NCBI GenBank assembly: GCA_015657535.1 | Contig: JADHZB010001207.1 | Coordinates: 1-64,000 of the forward strand | Direction of reading: 5' to 3' | DNA from: Nephromyces sp. MM_2019 | Taxonomy: Eukaryota; Apicomplexa; Aconoidasida; Nephromycida | Length of the DNA stretch: 64,000 bases | Shown: positions 37,077 to 50,542 of the stretch, in pieces | How the letters are laid out: each line of letters begins with the position of its first letter | Position numbering within the stretch: position 1 is the stretch's first letter | Position numbers and translations under genes: made by a program | Notes under the pieces: model-generated | Told to the model about the DNA's origin: nothing | Databases searched by the model: none | What the model saw: the letters and a program-made list of their open reading frames with translations, nothing else

Positions 37077-37762
37077 GCCGCGGCAATGCATATGCTTAAC
37101 CTATTCTTTACCCGAAACATGATGATGTCTCGGCAACACTCGCAACGTATGACGAGTCGTGAACCAGGCAACAGGGGTCATGGAGCTCCAGTAAACTCTA
37201 CGTATAGGCTACCCTTCCGCTAAACGATCGTACCCAAGGCGGTATTGGTATGATGATGTTCCATTTTTTAGCGTTAAAAGACAAGAAGTGCTGCATCATA
37301 AGCTGTAAAGACTCCCCTTTAAGCGCTATTCAAAAGTGCTGAATACGGAGCTGACAAGGCTTTTATATGTAATCTCCATGCCATTAAGTTTTCAAAGCCA
37401 TCGACCTTTTCATGCAGTTGTTTGAGTGAAGACTAACGTACCCTCGTTCTTGCTAGGTAAGATCTTCAACAGTTTTCAAACAATTTTTAGTGATTAATCA
37501 TAAAGCTTTGATGTTTTCCACGGGATGCTTATACATTCCACATGACATGAGATTGTATAGAACTGAAAGATGCTGCACAGCTGAGTGTCATTCCAGTGCT
37601 TTATTTCGCTTGCTGTTCCTGCATGAAGTATTCTTAGCTGGATATTTACTTTGCGCAAAAGTTCACACTAGGTTCCTTGTTGCATATTCATTAAGCGTCT
37701 CAATTCTTAGGGTGCTATGAATATAGTTGGCCTGATGGGGAAACAGGAGCTTTTTTTGTTTT

Positions 37763-37906
37763 TTGACATTTACGGGCCATATGGAAATCCTGTTTCTTGC
37801 GTTGAAGCATTTCAAATACGAAAGCATTTATATTTTGATATTTACGGGCAATATTGAAATTCTGTTTCTTGCTTTGAAGCATTTCAAATATGAAAATATT
37901 TATATT
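37763..37906. repeat. 72-bp tandem duplication
   Basis: Two 72-bp copies, about 90% alike. The period is a multiple of three and both copies read FTG.(M/I)EILFLALKHFKYE in the same plus-strand frame (37763-38032 region), so a coding origin is possible though unproven. Confidence 0.75.
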
Positions 37907-38277
37907 TTGACATCTTTTTTTTTCCCGCTTGCCTGTTTTACTTTTTCTTTTAGTGCATTACGCTATATTTTTTTTGTCGCAAGGGAGTTAATTTTATTTT
38001 CTTCATCATTAACTCCCAGGAAATTAAGGTAGCCCGTAGAAATTCTGCAATTGACATAAGCTTGGACATGTGCAGAATTTCACGCGAAATTGTTGGATAA
38101 GATGTTATCAACAAGTAGGCGTGTTTCCAGCTGTTTTTTGATAAAATCTAGCGAGTCCGTGTTTGAGTGCCTTTCTGTTTCATTTTAACAAGGTCTATGC
38201 TTAAACGTTGATTCCAGATAAGTCTCCTACGAATAGTTCAAAATAACTACGATATTTTTATTTAGTTAATCGACAGA

Positions 38278-39266
38278 ATGGCAGCTCGTAATCCAGGACC
38301 TTATTTGAACCCTGCACCTATCGGTTTCCCGGCGTATCATACCAAAATCAGGAAGGATTGGTTAGCTAGAAGTGCATTTGCTGCCAGTGAGATCAGTGAT
38401 CGAGTCACAAAGAACATGTTCGAAGCACTAGGAATTCGAGGAAGTATTCCTGTAAATAAGCAGGTGCTGATTTATGCTGAAGCTTAGATAAGCAAGCTGC
38501 TCAAATTATATTTTTATATCAACTTAAAGAGATGAGGCATAAATTTTTTATGTGGAAGTATATGTATTAAAGCTCTATATATAGGGGATTTGAAGCTGTA
38601 ATTTTCTGGGTTACACCTACAGAATTTTGGTGCTTATTTTCTCTGATGATAGCCTTGCTTGAAATTAAGTAGATCTTTCCTGTAGTTATCGTAGGTATTG
38701 AGATTTTAACTCCTTATTCTTTTGCGTAAAAAATTTAAAAATTGCATTAGTCGCAGCCTGAAATTTCTCCTCTACTCATTGAGGTCATGCTGTCGTAGCT
38801 TTTATTGAACTTTAGCTTTTGACGAGGGGGGGTGGTAAATTTCTTGTAGAAGCCCTTCAATGTATATATGGTGACAAAAAGCAACTGTTTCATTGTGTTA
38901 CATGGCTTTTGCTCACTGCATTGTCATGATTTTACGAGCGTGACTAAAACACTTAATTTTTGACGTATTTTTTTCATCTACTCCAAAAAACGGTGATATT
39001 GGAGGTCATTTATAAGAGCTTAGTCTCTAGATGTTTGCTGCATCAGATTTATATAATTACTTTTATATACGTGTAGAGGTTTGAATTTAATTTATTTGAA
39101 AATGATTTTGCAGACGGGGGTACTCAGGATTCGCATGCGATGCATTCAAAGCGGTTACGGGCGTGGAACTTTTAGATACACCCGTCTTTCGAAGATGGCT
39201 ATGCACCAGATTAATCGCGAAGGCTGGCTTGCCAAGTATGGTTTACGAGCTCAAGACATACGGTGA
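38278..39266 (+). CDS. Probable mitochondrial ribosomal protein uS14m
   Basis: Two exons, 38278-38463 and 39114-39266, joined in phase 0 (CAG|GTGCTG donor, ttttgcag acceptor), give 112 residues. The C-terminal half carries the uS14 core pattern: RMRCIQSGYGRGTFRYTRLSK, that is R-C-x-x-(S/T)-G-x-x-R-G-x-x-R-x-x-x-L-S-(R/K). A basic helix and a Gly-Leu near the end follow. It lacks the zinc-binding CxxC pairs of cytosolic or archaeal uS14, as bacterial-type and mitochondrial proteins often do, and its length suits the family (about 100-130). The N-terminus before residue 20 is neutral and not a clear presequence. Mitochondrial location is inferred from the bacterial-type core in a nuclear gene. 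Confidence 0.72.
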
Positions 39267-41426
39267 CGAGCTTAGCCTTTGCGAGCCATTAATTCTTCCT
39301 GTTAGACGTTTTATTTTCACTGCTAGATGAACTTTTTCCAAATCCTTTTGAGTACCAAATATATAGAATAGGAGTTTTGAATAGAATATAGCCCATTCTA
39401 TATCTTCTAATAAGGAAAACACATAATGATTACTTTATATAAAATCACCTATCACTAAAATTTTTTTGTTTTTTCCAGTGTTTATTAGAAAAAATTGATG
39501 ATTCCTTTATATCCTATCTTGAACAGAATTATTCCCTAGCTGAATCTAGACACTAGGGAACAGTTGAAACGATTTCATATTGGCTATACGTTTAAATTGT
39601 GCCAGATACGCAAGGGCCTCTTTCTTTCACACATTTATGTTTTCATGCCTCTGTCACTTATTTTCTAAACATGCGATTTGGTTGTTCGCTGAGCAACAAT
39701 GCGTTTCAAGGTATTTAAGGTCATAGAGTAAGTCCCGGTTGGAAGTCAGGTGGTTTTAAGTTGCACTGTTAGCCAAGCAGTCTACAACGGATTCCATACC
39801 TTTCTATGGCTAATTATGTCGTGCACATGCACTATCCAGTCAGTAGATGGGTTATTTAACCTTTAATTAGTATGTTTTAAAGCTTTGATTTTAAGTTTTG
39901 TGGGCGTGACTGCGTCTCTAACGGGTTTTATAAAATATAAATGGCCATCATTCCTATGATATGTAGTGCGCTTGATTGGTTTACACCTTGAGGAGATATC
40001 CTAGTAATTACTTACGCGGGAATATTACTTATTCGCTGGCCAGTCTGCTTCGCTGCTACTATGTGGTGGCGCAGTTTACCACGGCAATAACTTTGTGCAG
40101 TTCTACTTCCTGATAAAAGTGAAAAGTTTGTTTTATTGCATATGGTTACAGTATTTAACGAAAGATACATTCTCGTGGGCAAAATGTGAAACAGCAAGCT
40201 TTTGTACTGTTCCTAGCCTTTGCATTTCTTCTCTGGAAATACTAATCGTTTTGAATGCTGATCAAGCTGTGCACTGTCACGGGATCATTCGTTCCCCCTC
40301 CTTTGCAAAAACGTATAATTAAAGTCTCAGATGAAATTCAGGAAATTTGGTATTGCCTAAGGGCTATTAATCATCTTTATCTCGGATTTCTTACAAAAAC
40401 TTGGTTATAGATCAGCTAATTCTGCTTGCATAGCTAGTGGAGTATATTGGTAGAGGCGGAATAAAAGTAAATTTATAGATTTCCTAAATAAAGTGGAAGC
40501 CAATATGGACTATAGGTGTACTTTTCATGAAGAACCCCGAGCGCCTTTTTCTTTATAAAAATAATTTAAGCTGACGGTATCACATTTTAGGAATTAACTT
40601 TTTACCTCTTTTCCGTGAGATGTACGCACTATCAGAGCATCGTAGTCGCTGTTAATGTATCTCTGACAAGCAATCAACACGCTGAAACTAAGCTATAGAG
40701 CCTGTTGCAAAATAAATGATTCCGTGTTTGCTGCTTACAATACCGCTAGGAGTAGAATTTGGTTAATTTTAATAGTGTAATCTTCAAGCTTTTCGCGTAG
40801 AGATTCCATTGAGCTTTACAGAAGCGGGCATAACTAACTAACACTTAAAAATGGCACATCTGGATAGGAAGATAGCAGGAATTACAGCTTGATACTTTTG
40901 CAACGAAATATTCATAAATATAATGGGCTGCAAGGCGTAACATGGTTATATTCGTATGATTTAATTGATTCTAATGGTTTATGTAGTGACACTTTGAAAT
41001 CTACCTCTGGAGCGGTGATGTGTTCAGGTTATAGAGAAAGATATATTCATTGCTCACAATTTTTCTGAATCCCATGTTGGTGGCTCATATCTAAGGACTT
41101 GCAGGGTTACTTTCACATTGCTTTAACCTTTGGCTCGAAGACTCTGATTAGGCGGGGGGGCATCCACGAAACGTACAACTCAGCGGTCTCTGCCGTCACG
41201 CTAGTATTTGGATCATGTGATTTTCATGGGATGAAGGGGGGGCTGGATGCACAGCATATATCAAGGTGTAAAACTGCTCATGCACTGTGTCTTGTCTGCT
41301 CATTAGGATTAATAATATATTTGGGAAATAATTTTTAGTGTTACGTGGAGAGTGGGTATCCCGTATGTTTGTCGCTATTCTTGATTGATGTTCGAGATTT
41401 TTCATTTCTACCCTGCTTAAGCGTTA
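39267..41426. other. No supported gene
   Basis: About 2.1 kb between the uS14m stop and the 3' end of the minus-strand acidic gene. Frames at 40095-40322 and 41099-41338 have no good splice partners. Confidence 0.4.
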
Positions 41427-44400
41427 TCACCGTAATATTCCATGCATACGAAGCTTCTGGCAGTAATCGTGAAGCTTCCTTCTATTTTTTGTTTCCTGTG
41501 GAGCTGCTTCTGGAACAATTCTAGGCTTATAGGTAATGTTGCTCTCGAAGCTAGACAAGGGAGGAACTTTAGTTTGCTGCAAATCTCTCCACTCCCCCGC
41601 TTCCCTTTCTCTTACAAGACCGCTATTCATGGGGGGATGAGGAAAATGGTGATACTGCGTCGCTTCGGGATATGTCTTTGCGACAGGCGATACTGGCGCC
41701 TTTGGGATGGCGTTAGCATCCCCCCTCTGCCCTTTGTGCGGCGATAGTGGGAGACCAAAAGCATCAGCGAACATCCAAGGGACCGTACTTGGTTTAATGA
41801 ATTTGCTTTGTCGAGTTGGCAGCCCATCATAAGTTGTCAGTCGGTTAGAATTTACTATTTCTAGTGGCCGTACTGGTGAATTCGCTTCCCAAGAGAGTGC
41901 TTTAGTTTGGGCTATGTGAGAGTCTAAAGAAGGTTTATCAATTCCTCCTTGAGGAACCAGTAATGGGGTATTCCTATCACACGTGCCGCTATATTGAATT
42001 GACGGAGGAGGCATTATGGCGGATGCTGTGAAATGTGCCCTGTTTTCTATGTTCTGGATGCCCCCTACATTTGCTTCATTTTCGAAACGAGCCTGAAAAT
42101 CTGATGCTCTGGGTGTGTGCGTATTGTGATCTATGAAAACATTATTTCCTGTATGCACCGTTTTTTTCATGCCTAAGGAATAAGTGTTATTAAAGAAATT
42201 CATTCCATTTTGACTGGCAAATGATTTTTCTCCTTGCGTGCCACTCCTTCTCTCTTTCAATGCCATTTGCTGTTGAGTACTAAGCAAACTTACACTAGGG
42301 TTGTTATTTTTTGGATCGCTAGACAGCAACACCTCCCGATCAAAGCAAGGGTTTATCGATCTGCCCAATAGATAAGAATTTTGGGGCTCTGTTCTTAATG
42401 CAGATGGCGGCTTTATAAAATTTTGGCCCATGAAACTTTTCTCGTATTTACTTGTTCCAGGATTTTGATTTTCTCGCTGAGGAAGATCCGATGGGGCACT
42501 GTCATTCATTTTGTCATATTTGCTCGGCTGCGTGAGAAAGCTATCTTTTTTCATCTGAAATCCCAAAGGATTGGCAGATGCCATTTCTTCGCCTGGCAGC
42601 AAGTTGTCAATATTTTGGCTTTTCTCCTTATAATGCACATCAGGAACATTTTCTTCTTTCTCTTTTTCTTGGCAGCTTGTCTCACACTCATGAAGTATAC
42701 TTGCTATTTCTTTCAACATGCTTGTAAACTCAAATTTTTTTTGCGTAGCTTCCTTTTTCTTGCACTCTTGATTTAAATATCTTGTTAGTTCTTTGCTTGC
42801 TTCACTGGTTAAAGCCTCCTGGTTTACTTTCTCCGAATCTAGCTCTTGAGGTGGAGAGAATACCTTTCCCGATGCATTCATATAGTATTCGTGATATTCA
42901 GACGCATGACTTACGCTCTCATTTCTTGGACAACTTGTATAGGCGGACTGCCACCCTCTGTGGCTTTGTATTGCCCTAATAAAGCAAAAAATATAGCGAA
43001 GGTTCTTCCGACAGAAGTATGCTACATATGAACCCCCAGCTTCATTATATTATTTTGCAAAAGATGCTTAGTATGTAGTGAACAAGGAAGTGGATGGAGA
43101 CCAACCAAAAGAATATGCGGATACTACTTTGCCAATATACATGATGATTTGTAAAAAAATTTCAATTTTTTTTACTGTACCGCCGTTGCGCAGATGAGCG
43201 AACCGATGGTTTGTGATCAAGCTGCTTTTTTAGTGGGGTATCAAAATTAGGACTTTCTTCAAGTCTACGCAGATACAAAGGAGCCCCTGCTTGCATTGCG
43301 CAGTTTACTAGTTGTTTCACTTTCGGTGTTTGTAGACTTTCACGCGATACCACGTACTCCACCTCATCATCAGGATCATAGGAAGGCGGTGAAATTATGC
43401 TTTCTTGCGAGTGAGTCTTCAAGGGAGGTGGTTTTTTATTTGAGTGATTTTCATCCTGTCGATAGTATCGCACCGATTCATCCAGCGTTTTCGATTCAAT
43501 GTCGAGTGTCTTGGGCTGGACGTAAGAGATTGGATTGGAGATTTTAAACATATTCAGTAGGATGTCCAAATGAAGAGCAATCCAAGTCAGGAATAAAACG
43601 GAATATAGCTTCGTAAGGAGAATATATCTAAAGAGGATCCTACTGCTTGAATGGGTGAATATAAAATTCAGAGCAGTTTGCGCAATAAAACTGCAGCAAC
43701 GCTGAAAAAAATATCTAAGAGAAGTGGGCTGTAATAAACTATGTACTTTATTTTTCTTTAACGTGGGTTAACTAAATACCATTTGAGTGTAATACGCCAT
43801 GCAAAAACTCAACCATCTACTATGTTTTTGAGATTCCGCGTACTATAAAAGTACATAATCACTAACCACCACTTCCGCATGTTTTTGTGTTGTGGCGCTT
43901 TCGCTCGAATTCTGAATACTAGCTCTTAGTAGTTTCTCTGAGCCGCTCAAGAGGCTGCTGTCAAGGATACTTTCGTGCTGTGATTGCATTCTGTTCCTGA
44001 GTTCCTCAAAGGCTTGCAAGAGCACCTCAACCTTATGCTTAATCAATAAGCACTTCGAATTCCCCTCTTTGAAGTAGTCATCATGCAGGCGGCAGGCCGC
44101 CTGTATCGGTTCATCATTTGCAAAATTATGACAAGTTTGCTCATCCTCTAGTTTCACCATGTTTTGCAAATTATGCTGCGCCTGAAGCAATTCGGCTGAC
44201 TTCAACGACAGATCCTTGTGGAGCCTAGAATTTTCCTCCACCAATGCTTCTAGTAAAGTGTGAAGTTTCTGAGCGTATGATAGCGAGCGTGCTCTTGCAA
44301 AGGGGTATCACCTATTCTCATTTTTATGTTCTAAATTTCTCACTTTGAAACTGAATGCGAGGAAATTTTGTGCTAGATATCCAGGAAATATATTTTCAAG

Positions 44401-47400
44401 CTGTAAAAATTTCCATCTAGCTCATGTGCTACACTTGCAGTTTTTACTTAGTTTCTGGTGAAGGCATGCTGCCGTGGTAGTTGCGCGTAGTACAGAATTT
44501 TGCGCATTGCTAGTTCGGCTATGGTGTGCAGAAAATTTAATAGTCTGATTGCGTTCAGTATTAGCTTACAGCTTACGTTGAGGTGCAAACTGGATGCCTT
44601 CATGTACTGCTGAAATCCAAGTGAACCTTGGAAATTTGATGGGTCCTCATTTTTTTGGAGGGAATCTAGCTTCGATGCTTGCCGTGGTGATTCTTTAACT
44701 AGAGGTTCTAGTTCTTGTCTTTCTTCTTCTTCTAGACAGTTGGAAGCATTTCTATTTTTCGAAACTTTCTTTTCCTGCTCTTCACACATGTTTGGTTGGA
44801 TCCTAGTATCTTTAGCCAATGAAGCACTGGTACCTTGTGGTATCTTATGCGAGACTTCATCTATACTGAGAGTACGATAGGAGCAAATAGCAGGCATAAT
44901 AGATTCATCTAAATGGCGCGAAATGGAATGATTACGAACATATGCAAGCGGAGGCTGAATAAAAAGCACCGCCACGTAGAGTAGTTTTAACAAGAATCGT
45001 TATAATACATTGTAGCTTTACCATGAATCGGCCCCTTGGTCGCTAAAAATGGGTTCAGAATCTTCATTCTCTGAGCTGATATTTAAAGTATCAAATGACT
45101 TCTTTATAATTGACTCATTGTCGGTAAGGTTCTGCGGAATTGAAACAATGAAATTATAGTACAAATTCCCTTTGTGAAAGTAGATAAGCTCCAACTTTAG
45201 ATGAGCATTCTAATTTGCTCTGCTAAACCGCTTTGATAAATTACCTGGGACAATCATTCTTATAAAATTAAAGCAAGTCTAAGCATATATGGTATGACGT
45301 TCTATAATTTAACTTCGGTTTTCAGACGCAAAATAGAACTTCACTGTTAATACAGTGATGAATGCTTGAAGTTACAATCACTTATAGCTCTACGTTACAG
45401 CTTCTTTTTCCTTTGCCCATACAAAATGACTTGTCGATATTCGGTTTTGCCAAGATTTTGGGCTCAATTATTCGGGTGGCAGTAGAACGCTATGAAAGAA
45501 GAGTCGCTAAGATCAGAGTTGAAAAGGGTGTCTCGGAGTAAGAATACTTTTTAGATTGCAGGACTTAAAGTTATCTTCACGCTATAAGAGCACGTGAGTC
45601 ACATGCCAGACTTTCTTCTTCATCATCAAGATACGAAAAAATTTATAAGGCGACTTTCGTAAGGAATTATCGGCAGCGGAATAAAACAAAACAGATATAG
45701 TCTGCAGGACTTGAAGATTTGAGAAGCAGTGGTTTACAAGAATTATTCCAGTTATTAACTCAGTTACTGGATGCTCTACTTGTAGTCTTGTATTCATTCC
45801 CAGAAAGTAAAATTTCTAATACTGATCAGCCACGAAGTCTACAGTTCCTATTGAATAATATCCAATTTTTTTTAGATAGTACACGGAAAGTAGCATACTC
45901 TCTCTAAGCGTATCCACAACTTCACAATTTTTTATGCAGAATAAGTCTGTTAGAGCACATGCCTTTAAAAGCTTAACTTACAGAAGCACCCAGGCTGGCT
46001 TGTCCTCTATAATTAGTTGAAGATATTATTGATACGATGTCATGCTCGGGTTCTGTGAGCAGGTCTATACCTGGATCTCCATGGTGCGACTGTCCGCTGC
46101 TAAGCGTTAGTGAGCAGATTCCAGAACTGCAATATCCTTCTACTTCGCTTCCAAGCTGCACATCAATGGCGTTATTTGATGCATCGCCATTGCTGGTATC
46201 ATTTTCGAAATTGCCAGCGTCACTTTCGCTTCCTGCTGTAGTAACATTTGTATCCATTTTTTCTGCAAGTTTATAGCTCTCAGACGATGATATGCCTGCA
46301 TTAGAATTGCTAGAACCTCCCCTTGGGTTATTTTTTGATTTCAAATGGCCAGGGAAATTGCTGGAGTGCTTGATATTTCTGTCGTAACTAGGAAGATCTC
46401 CCCTCCTATCCCAAGCAAGAATTCTCTCTGCAGTTTCCTTTGATAGCGTCATATCTTCGTATGCTAGGTAGCCACAATTGCGAAGATTATTTGAATCCAT
46501 ATATTCTTGTCTATCTTCACATTCTTCCTCATCCTCCCGCTCCTGTTCTTCGACTTTTTCCTGCGCTAATACTTCCTCTTCTAGATCTTCTTCCTGTTCT
46601 TGCAGTTCTTCCTCTTCTTCCAGATCTTCTTGCTCTTCTTGCTCTTCTTGCTCTTCTTGCTTTTCTTGCTCTTCTTGCACTTCTTGCATTTCAATCTCCT
46701 CGTCCACCTCCTCCTCTTCCTGCTCTTCGAGCTCTAGCCCTTCTGGTTGTTGCTGTACTTCCTCTTCCTCCTCTTGGTTACTCATTTCAGCTTCGTCGTT
46801 ACTTATCTGGAAATTATTAAAAAAGTAGTGAGCGATGGGTTTACGATAATAAGGTCGCGTCTTCCATATTCAGAGAGAAGTTTTAGCTCGCTTTTATCAT
46901 AGCGTAGCTCCAACATATTGTTTGCGAATGTGACGAGTTGTTTGCAGAAGTTACCTATTAGAAATGGTAGCGCCATTGATACCCGCCCTTCATGAACGGC
47001 AGCAGGCGTGTTCATAAAGCAATAAAATTATTTTCTACATTATTCTTCAGGCTTTGTGTTATAAAATGCCGGCTAGCGCTATTTTTTCAAATCTTGAAAG
47101 TTATTGCTATAAAGCATATTTATCGAAAATTAAGTTCTATAAATAATAGCTAATGATGAGTCTTGGGAAACTCACATGCCATATTGAGCCCTCTTCTGAA
47201 ATTAATTTTTCTTTTTCACCTTCTATATCGTCTACCTCGTTTTGGTCAGCATGATAATAATCTGTCCCTTCTTCCAAGGACGTAATACTTCTAGGCGAGG
47301 AATCACTGCTTGAAAGCCTCATAGTTTTGTGTTCATGCCTTCCATGAAGCAAGTGCCTGTCTTTACTGAATTCATTTCTGGGTAACTCATGCTCACGCGC

Positions 47401-49029
47401 AGCATTTTCTGCCTGTTCTTCCCCTCTGCTGTACGATGCACACTCATCAAATCGATGAGGGGGGACATCGAAATACTTTTCGTACCGATTAGCTACTAAT
47501 TTTTTTCCCTTGGCAGCAGGCCCCTCAGCCCCTTCTTCCGTGTCACCAGAACCAAAATGTGGTGATCCACAGTCACCCCCTTCAGGTACTTCTACGCGAA
47601 GATTGTATTCTGGAGTATGTGCAATGCATTGCCACAATTTCGAAGCTGGGCCTTCGTACACACACTTGTCCTTATTCGTCATGTTTTTGCCGGTGTACAG
47701 ATTTCTAACCGAATTTGCTGATTGCTTAAGTGAATTGGTCATTGCCTGCTCAAAGGCATCCTGTCCACTTCGAGAGGTAATGCTACTTGTTAGTCCCGAC
47801 ATTAAGCGTAATACGCTCTTTATCGAATCGTCGGTCAAATTTGATGCGCAGTTTTTTGCTTGATCAAATTGACGCAAGTGTTTGCTGAATGTGGTAGAAG
47901 GAAGGACTGAATTTATAATTTACAGAGAAGGCAGAATTTCTCGGAGCACAAGTGACAAAAGCTACCATATGATTATTGAACGGCTTGAATTCAATAAGAA
48001 TGTGGAATAAATTCACGAAAAAAACCTTAAGGAGCCAAAGCCGCATTCCGATTATTTTAAATAGCGACGGAACTATCGTACCGCATGCTCAAAGAGGCAT
48101 TGAGACTCGCAAAAAGCCTGTTATTTCAATATGAAATGGAAAATAACCTGAGTTAAAAATGTAAAACTCCTGTTTAAGGAATAAGATACTCATATTTTAA
48201 GGAAATACAAAATTACTTTTCCATAAGCAAGTTCATTATTGCAAGGTTTCTTTACATATACTTCAGTGGCTTGTGTCAGTGCGGAGAGTTTAAAAGCGTA
48301 TAATGGCAAGCCTCTATCGCTGCTCTTTATTTTAACCTATCCGCTGCTCTTCCAAATTATTCACAAAAAGTATTCGAAATGTTCATGAGATCATAACAGC
48401 CATGAACATGTATATAATAGGGAAAGTAGGCAATTTGGACGGTAGGCCGGCTGCATGCTACGATAGAACCTCTTACCCGTAGGCGAAGTGGGAGGTCATG
48501 ATTTTTCTAAAGATACAATACTACAAAATTGCGTAGTTGATGCCCTTCCTCAATCTTAAAAAAAGGCTGCACCTAATTCTTACTGCTAGCACCCTAACTT
48601 TATGTTCAAGCTGGCAATCTGCGGATTCTCAATTGAAATATGTTCACGAGATATATACATGTGCGTTCAAACCTGCCAGAAGGCTTTAGAGTTTGCTTTG
48701 TTCTCCAAGGATCTGAATATTCGTGGCCTGGACCTGGACCCTCATCATTTTGAAGTACTTGATCGTCTTCATCGTCTTCATTGTATTCTTCTTCATCTTC
48801 TTCTTCTTCTTCATCTTCTTCTTCTTCTTCTTCATTTTCTTCTTCCCCTTCATCTTCATCTTCATATCCACATCCCTCTATTATACCAGCAGCACGTCCC
48901 CGCGCCCTCGAACTCGAAAAGTGAATGTCTCTGCGGGCAGCATCCCTGAGCTGGCTAATCACCAAGTCCTGCCTCATCTCGGCAGGAGAAAAAATTCCTT
49001 CTCTTGTCTGGTGCGAAATTTTTTCTCCA
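41427..49029 (-). CDS. Large acidic coiled-coil protein, 7 exons found, 5' end missing
   Basis: Minus-strand exons chain in exact phase: 49029-48673, 47884-47176, 46806-45982, 44954-44570, 44291-43867, 43515-43181 and 42975-41427 (stop), giving about 1,526 residues. Strong donors include GTGAGT at 47175 and GTAAGT at 45981. Exon 1 holds a Glu/Asp run ([17 protein letters not shown]). Exon 3 has a QEEQ-type Glu/Gln repeat of about 80 residues. Exon 5 is a coiled coil ([20 protein letters not shown]). The last exon is long, polar and Asn/Pro/Ser-rich, ending KLRMHGILR. There is no catalytic domain. The first exon begins with one base of a split codon, so at least one upstream exon is missing. 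The join at 44570/44291 uses alternative sites and is the least certain. A scaffold or cytoskeletal role is plausible but unproven. Confidence 0.7.
45525..45935 (-). pseudogene. Biotin carboxylase (ATP-grasp) relic inside an intron
   Basis: On the minus strand, within the 44955-45981 intron of the acidic gene and on the same strand, the DNA reads [18 protein letters not shown], then a TAG stop, then KFYFLG, then [17 protein letters not shown] and IILV. This is the core of biotin carboxylase as in acetyl-, propionyl- and methylcrotonyl-CoA carboxylases and pyruvate carboxylase: G-T-V-E-F strand, then F-(M/L)[14 protein letters not shown]. The family's metal-binding Glu before Met-Asn is Gly here. 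Further down, another frame resembles the RVYAEDPxxNFLPS region, with stops and a frameshift. Upstream (about 45900-45935) a degenerate LREsMLLSV helix is still visible. It is clearly dead. Which carboxylase it came from cannot be told. Confidence 0.85.
46592..46783 (-). repeat. Glu/Gln-coding repeat in exon 3 of the acidic gene
   Basis: GAA/GAG/CAA-rich coding sequence giving repeated [11 protein letters not shown] and EEEEL. The plus strand reads ttcttcttgctcttcttgc. It is in frame and length-variable, probably polymorphic. Confidence 0.75.
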
Positions 49030-50542
49030 CTAAGATTTTACCATAGACCGCAGCTAAAAAATAAAAACCGGGGAAGTTTCTCGTAATGCAGACAATATGC
49101 TTAGGTCGTAGTTACTCGCCAAATTTGCTAACACTGCCATGTTTCTACATGATTAATGAAGCCGATGACTATTGGATATTTAAGCAGTATTGCATGTCGT
49201 GAAGCTAGAAACATGAAATCTACACTGACAAGAGGATGACGCCGTGGTTGTATCATAGCTTAAATTTCTAAGCCCGACTATTTTCCATAGGCTGACGTGG
49301 CGAAAGAAATACCCATGTGTGAAAGCTAGAATATATTAGCTTCTATCACAGAGGAATATTGCGGAATAATTGATATAAAGTACCGAATACCTCTTGTTTT
49401 GCTCGCAAAAAAAGCAATACCTCCTCATTTAATATTGCGGCCACGGTGTTATCAAAATTTTTAACATTATGCAATCGCACAATTAATTCCATCTAGATGT
49501 GCCTAGCACGATAAAATCGATTTTACCACTTCTTGTTTGGCTGGAGAGTGACCACGTTACCAAGCTAGGTAAAAGGTATTTTCCAGCTATTCTTTGGGTG
49601 AATGATACTTGAAGTTTTCTGGCGCCTATTTGTAACGTTCTTTTTGCCTGCAATCATGCAAAATAGTTACGGGAATGCCTAATTACTATTAGTACTGCCA
49701 TCATTACGTTGATGCGTTGTCGCCAGAGGCTTACTACCTCAGTTACAGCCCTGTTTCATAGTGCAGTGTGTGTGCAGCACTACACCTTCCAAGCGGAATC
49801 CGGGGTAGAGACTATACTTTGAAGGAGAGACTGCTGTTTTTTTGTATTCCCTGCCTGACTGGAAAAGACTGGTTTGAAAATTTTAGTGAGCGCAAGAGGA
49901 TGTTCCCTTTGACTAGGAAAATTGCCTGCATGGGACCGCCGTTACGCGTTATTCATCAGATAAAAAATGTGGCAAAGTCTACGTAGTGGAACTTTTTTTT
50001 CTTATCTGGACGACCTTTGGTAGGGAAGGTTACAAACAGGGGAAAAGTTCGAGTCAGTCCATCACCACGCAATACACCCATCGTGCCCTGCTTCTCAAGC
50101 GTAATCTGGTTGACAAAAAAAATCCTTGAAAGCTAGTAGATATAGCGTATTTCACTGTTCACCAAAAAGTGTGTAGTATTTCGGGTTAAAGTTCGTGTAG
50201 TACTGTAATATAATACTCAAATGTATTCAATACTAAAGACTTTATATATGCGAATTATTCACTTCACAATAAGCTAAAGACAGTCATGACCAGAAGGTTT
50301 TATCCAAGCATTCCACCAAATTTTGAAAAAAAGACATCAGATAAGAACTTCTAAAAACTAGTCATAACCAGAAGGTATTATCCAAGCATTCCACCGAATC
50401 GTGAGCAAAAAAGACACTCGATAAGAACCTAGCCACATAGTACCAATGAATTTTCTGCTATTTTTAAGGTGGCATTAAGACTGTTCAGCTGTAAGCAGCG
50501 CATATCGCTTCTTTGTGAACTTTGCATATAATTTTTTTGGTC
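49030..50542. other. Upstream of the acidic gene; weak candidates only
   Basis: A plus-strand frame at 49762-49986, after gtgtgtgcag, reads varied sequence (RGRDYTLKERLLFFC, TGKDWFENFSERKRMF) and could be an exon, but it has no partner. A two-copy 78-bp duplication lies at about 50283-50432 (cagaaggt.ttatccaagcat units). Confidence 0.35.

Noticed and set aside
46440..46828. Plus-strand frames rich in Leu/Pro or Ser/Cys opposite the acidic exon
   Set aside because: They are shadows of the Glu/Gln repeat coded on the minus strand, whose exon has good splice sites in phase.
48723..49046. Plus-strand hydrophobic Phe/Ile frame
   Set aside because: It is the antisense of the Glu/Asp run in the first known exon of the acidic gene.
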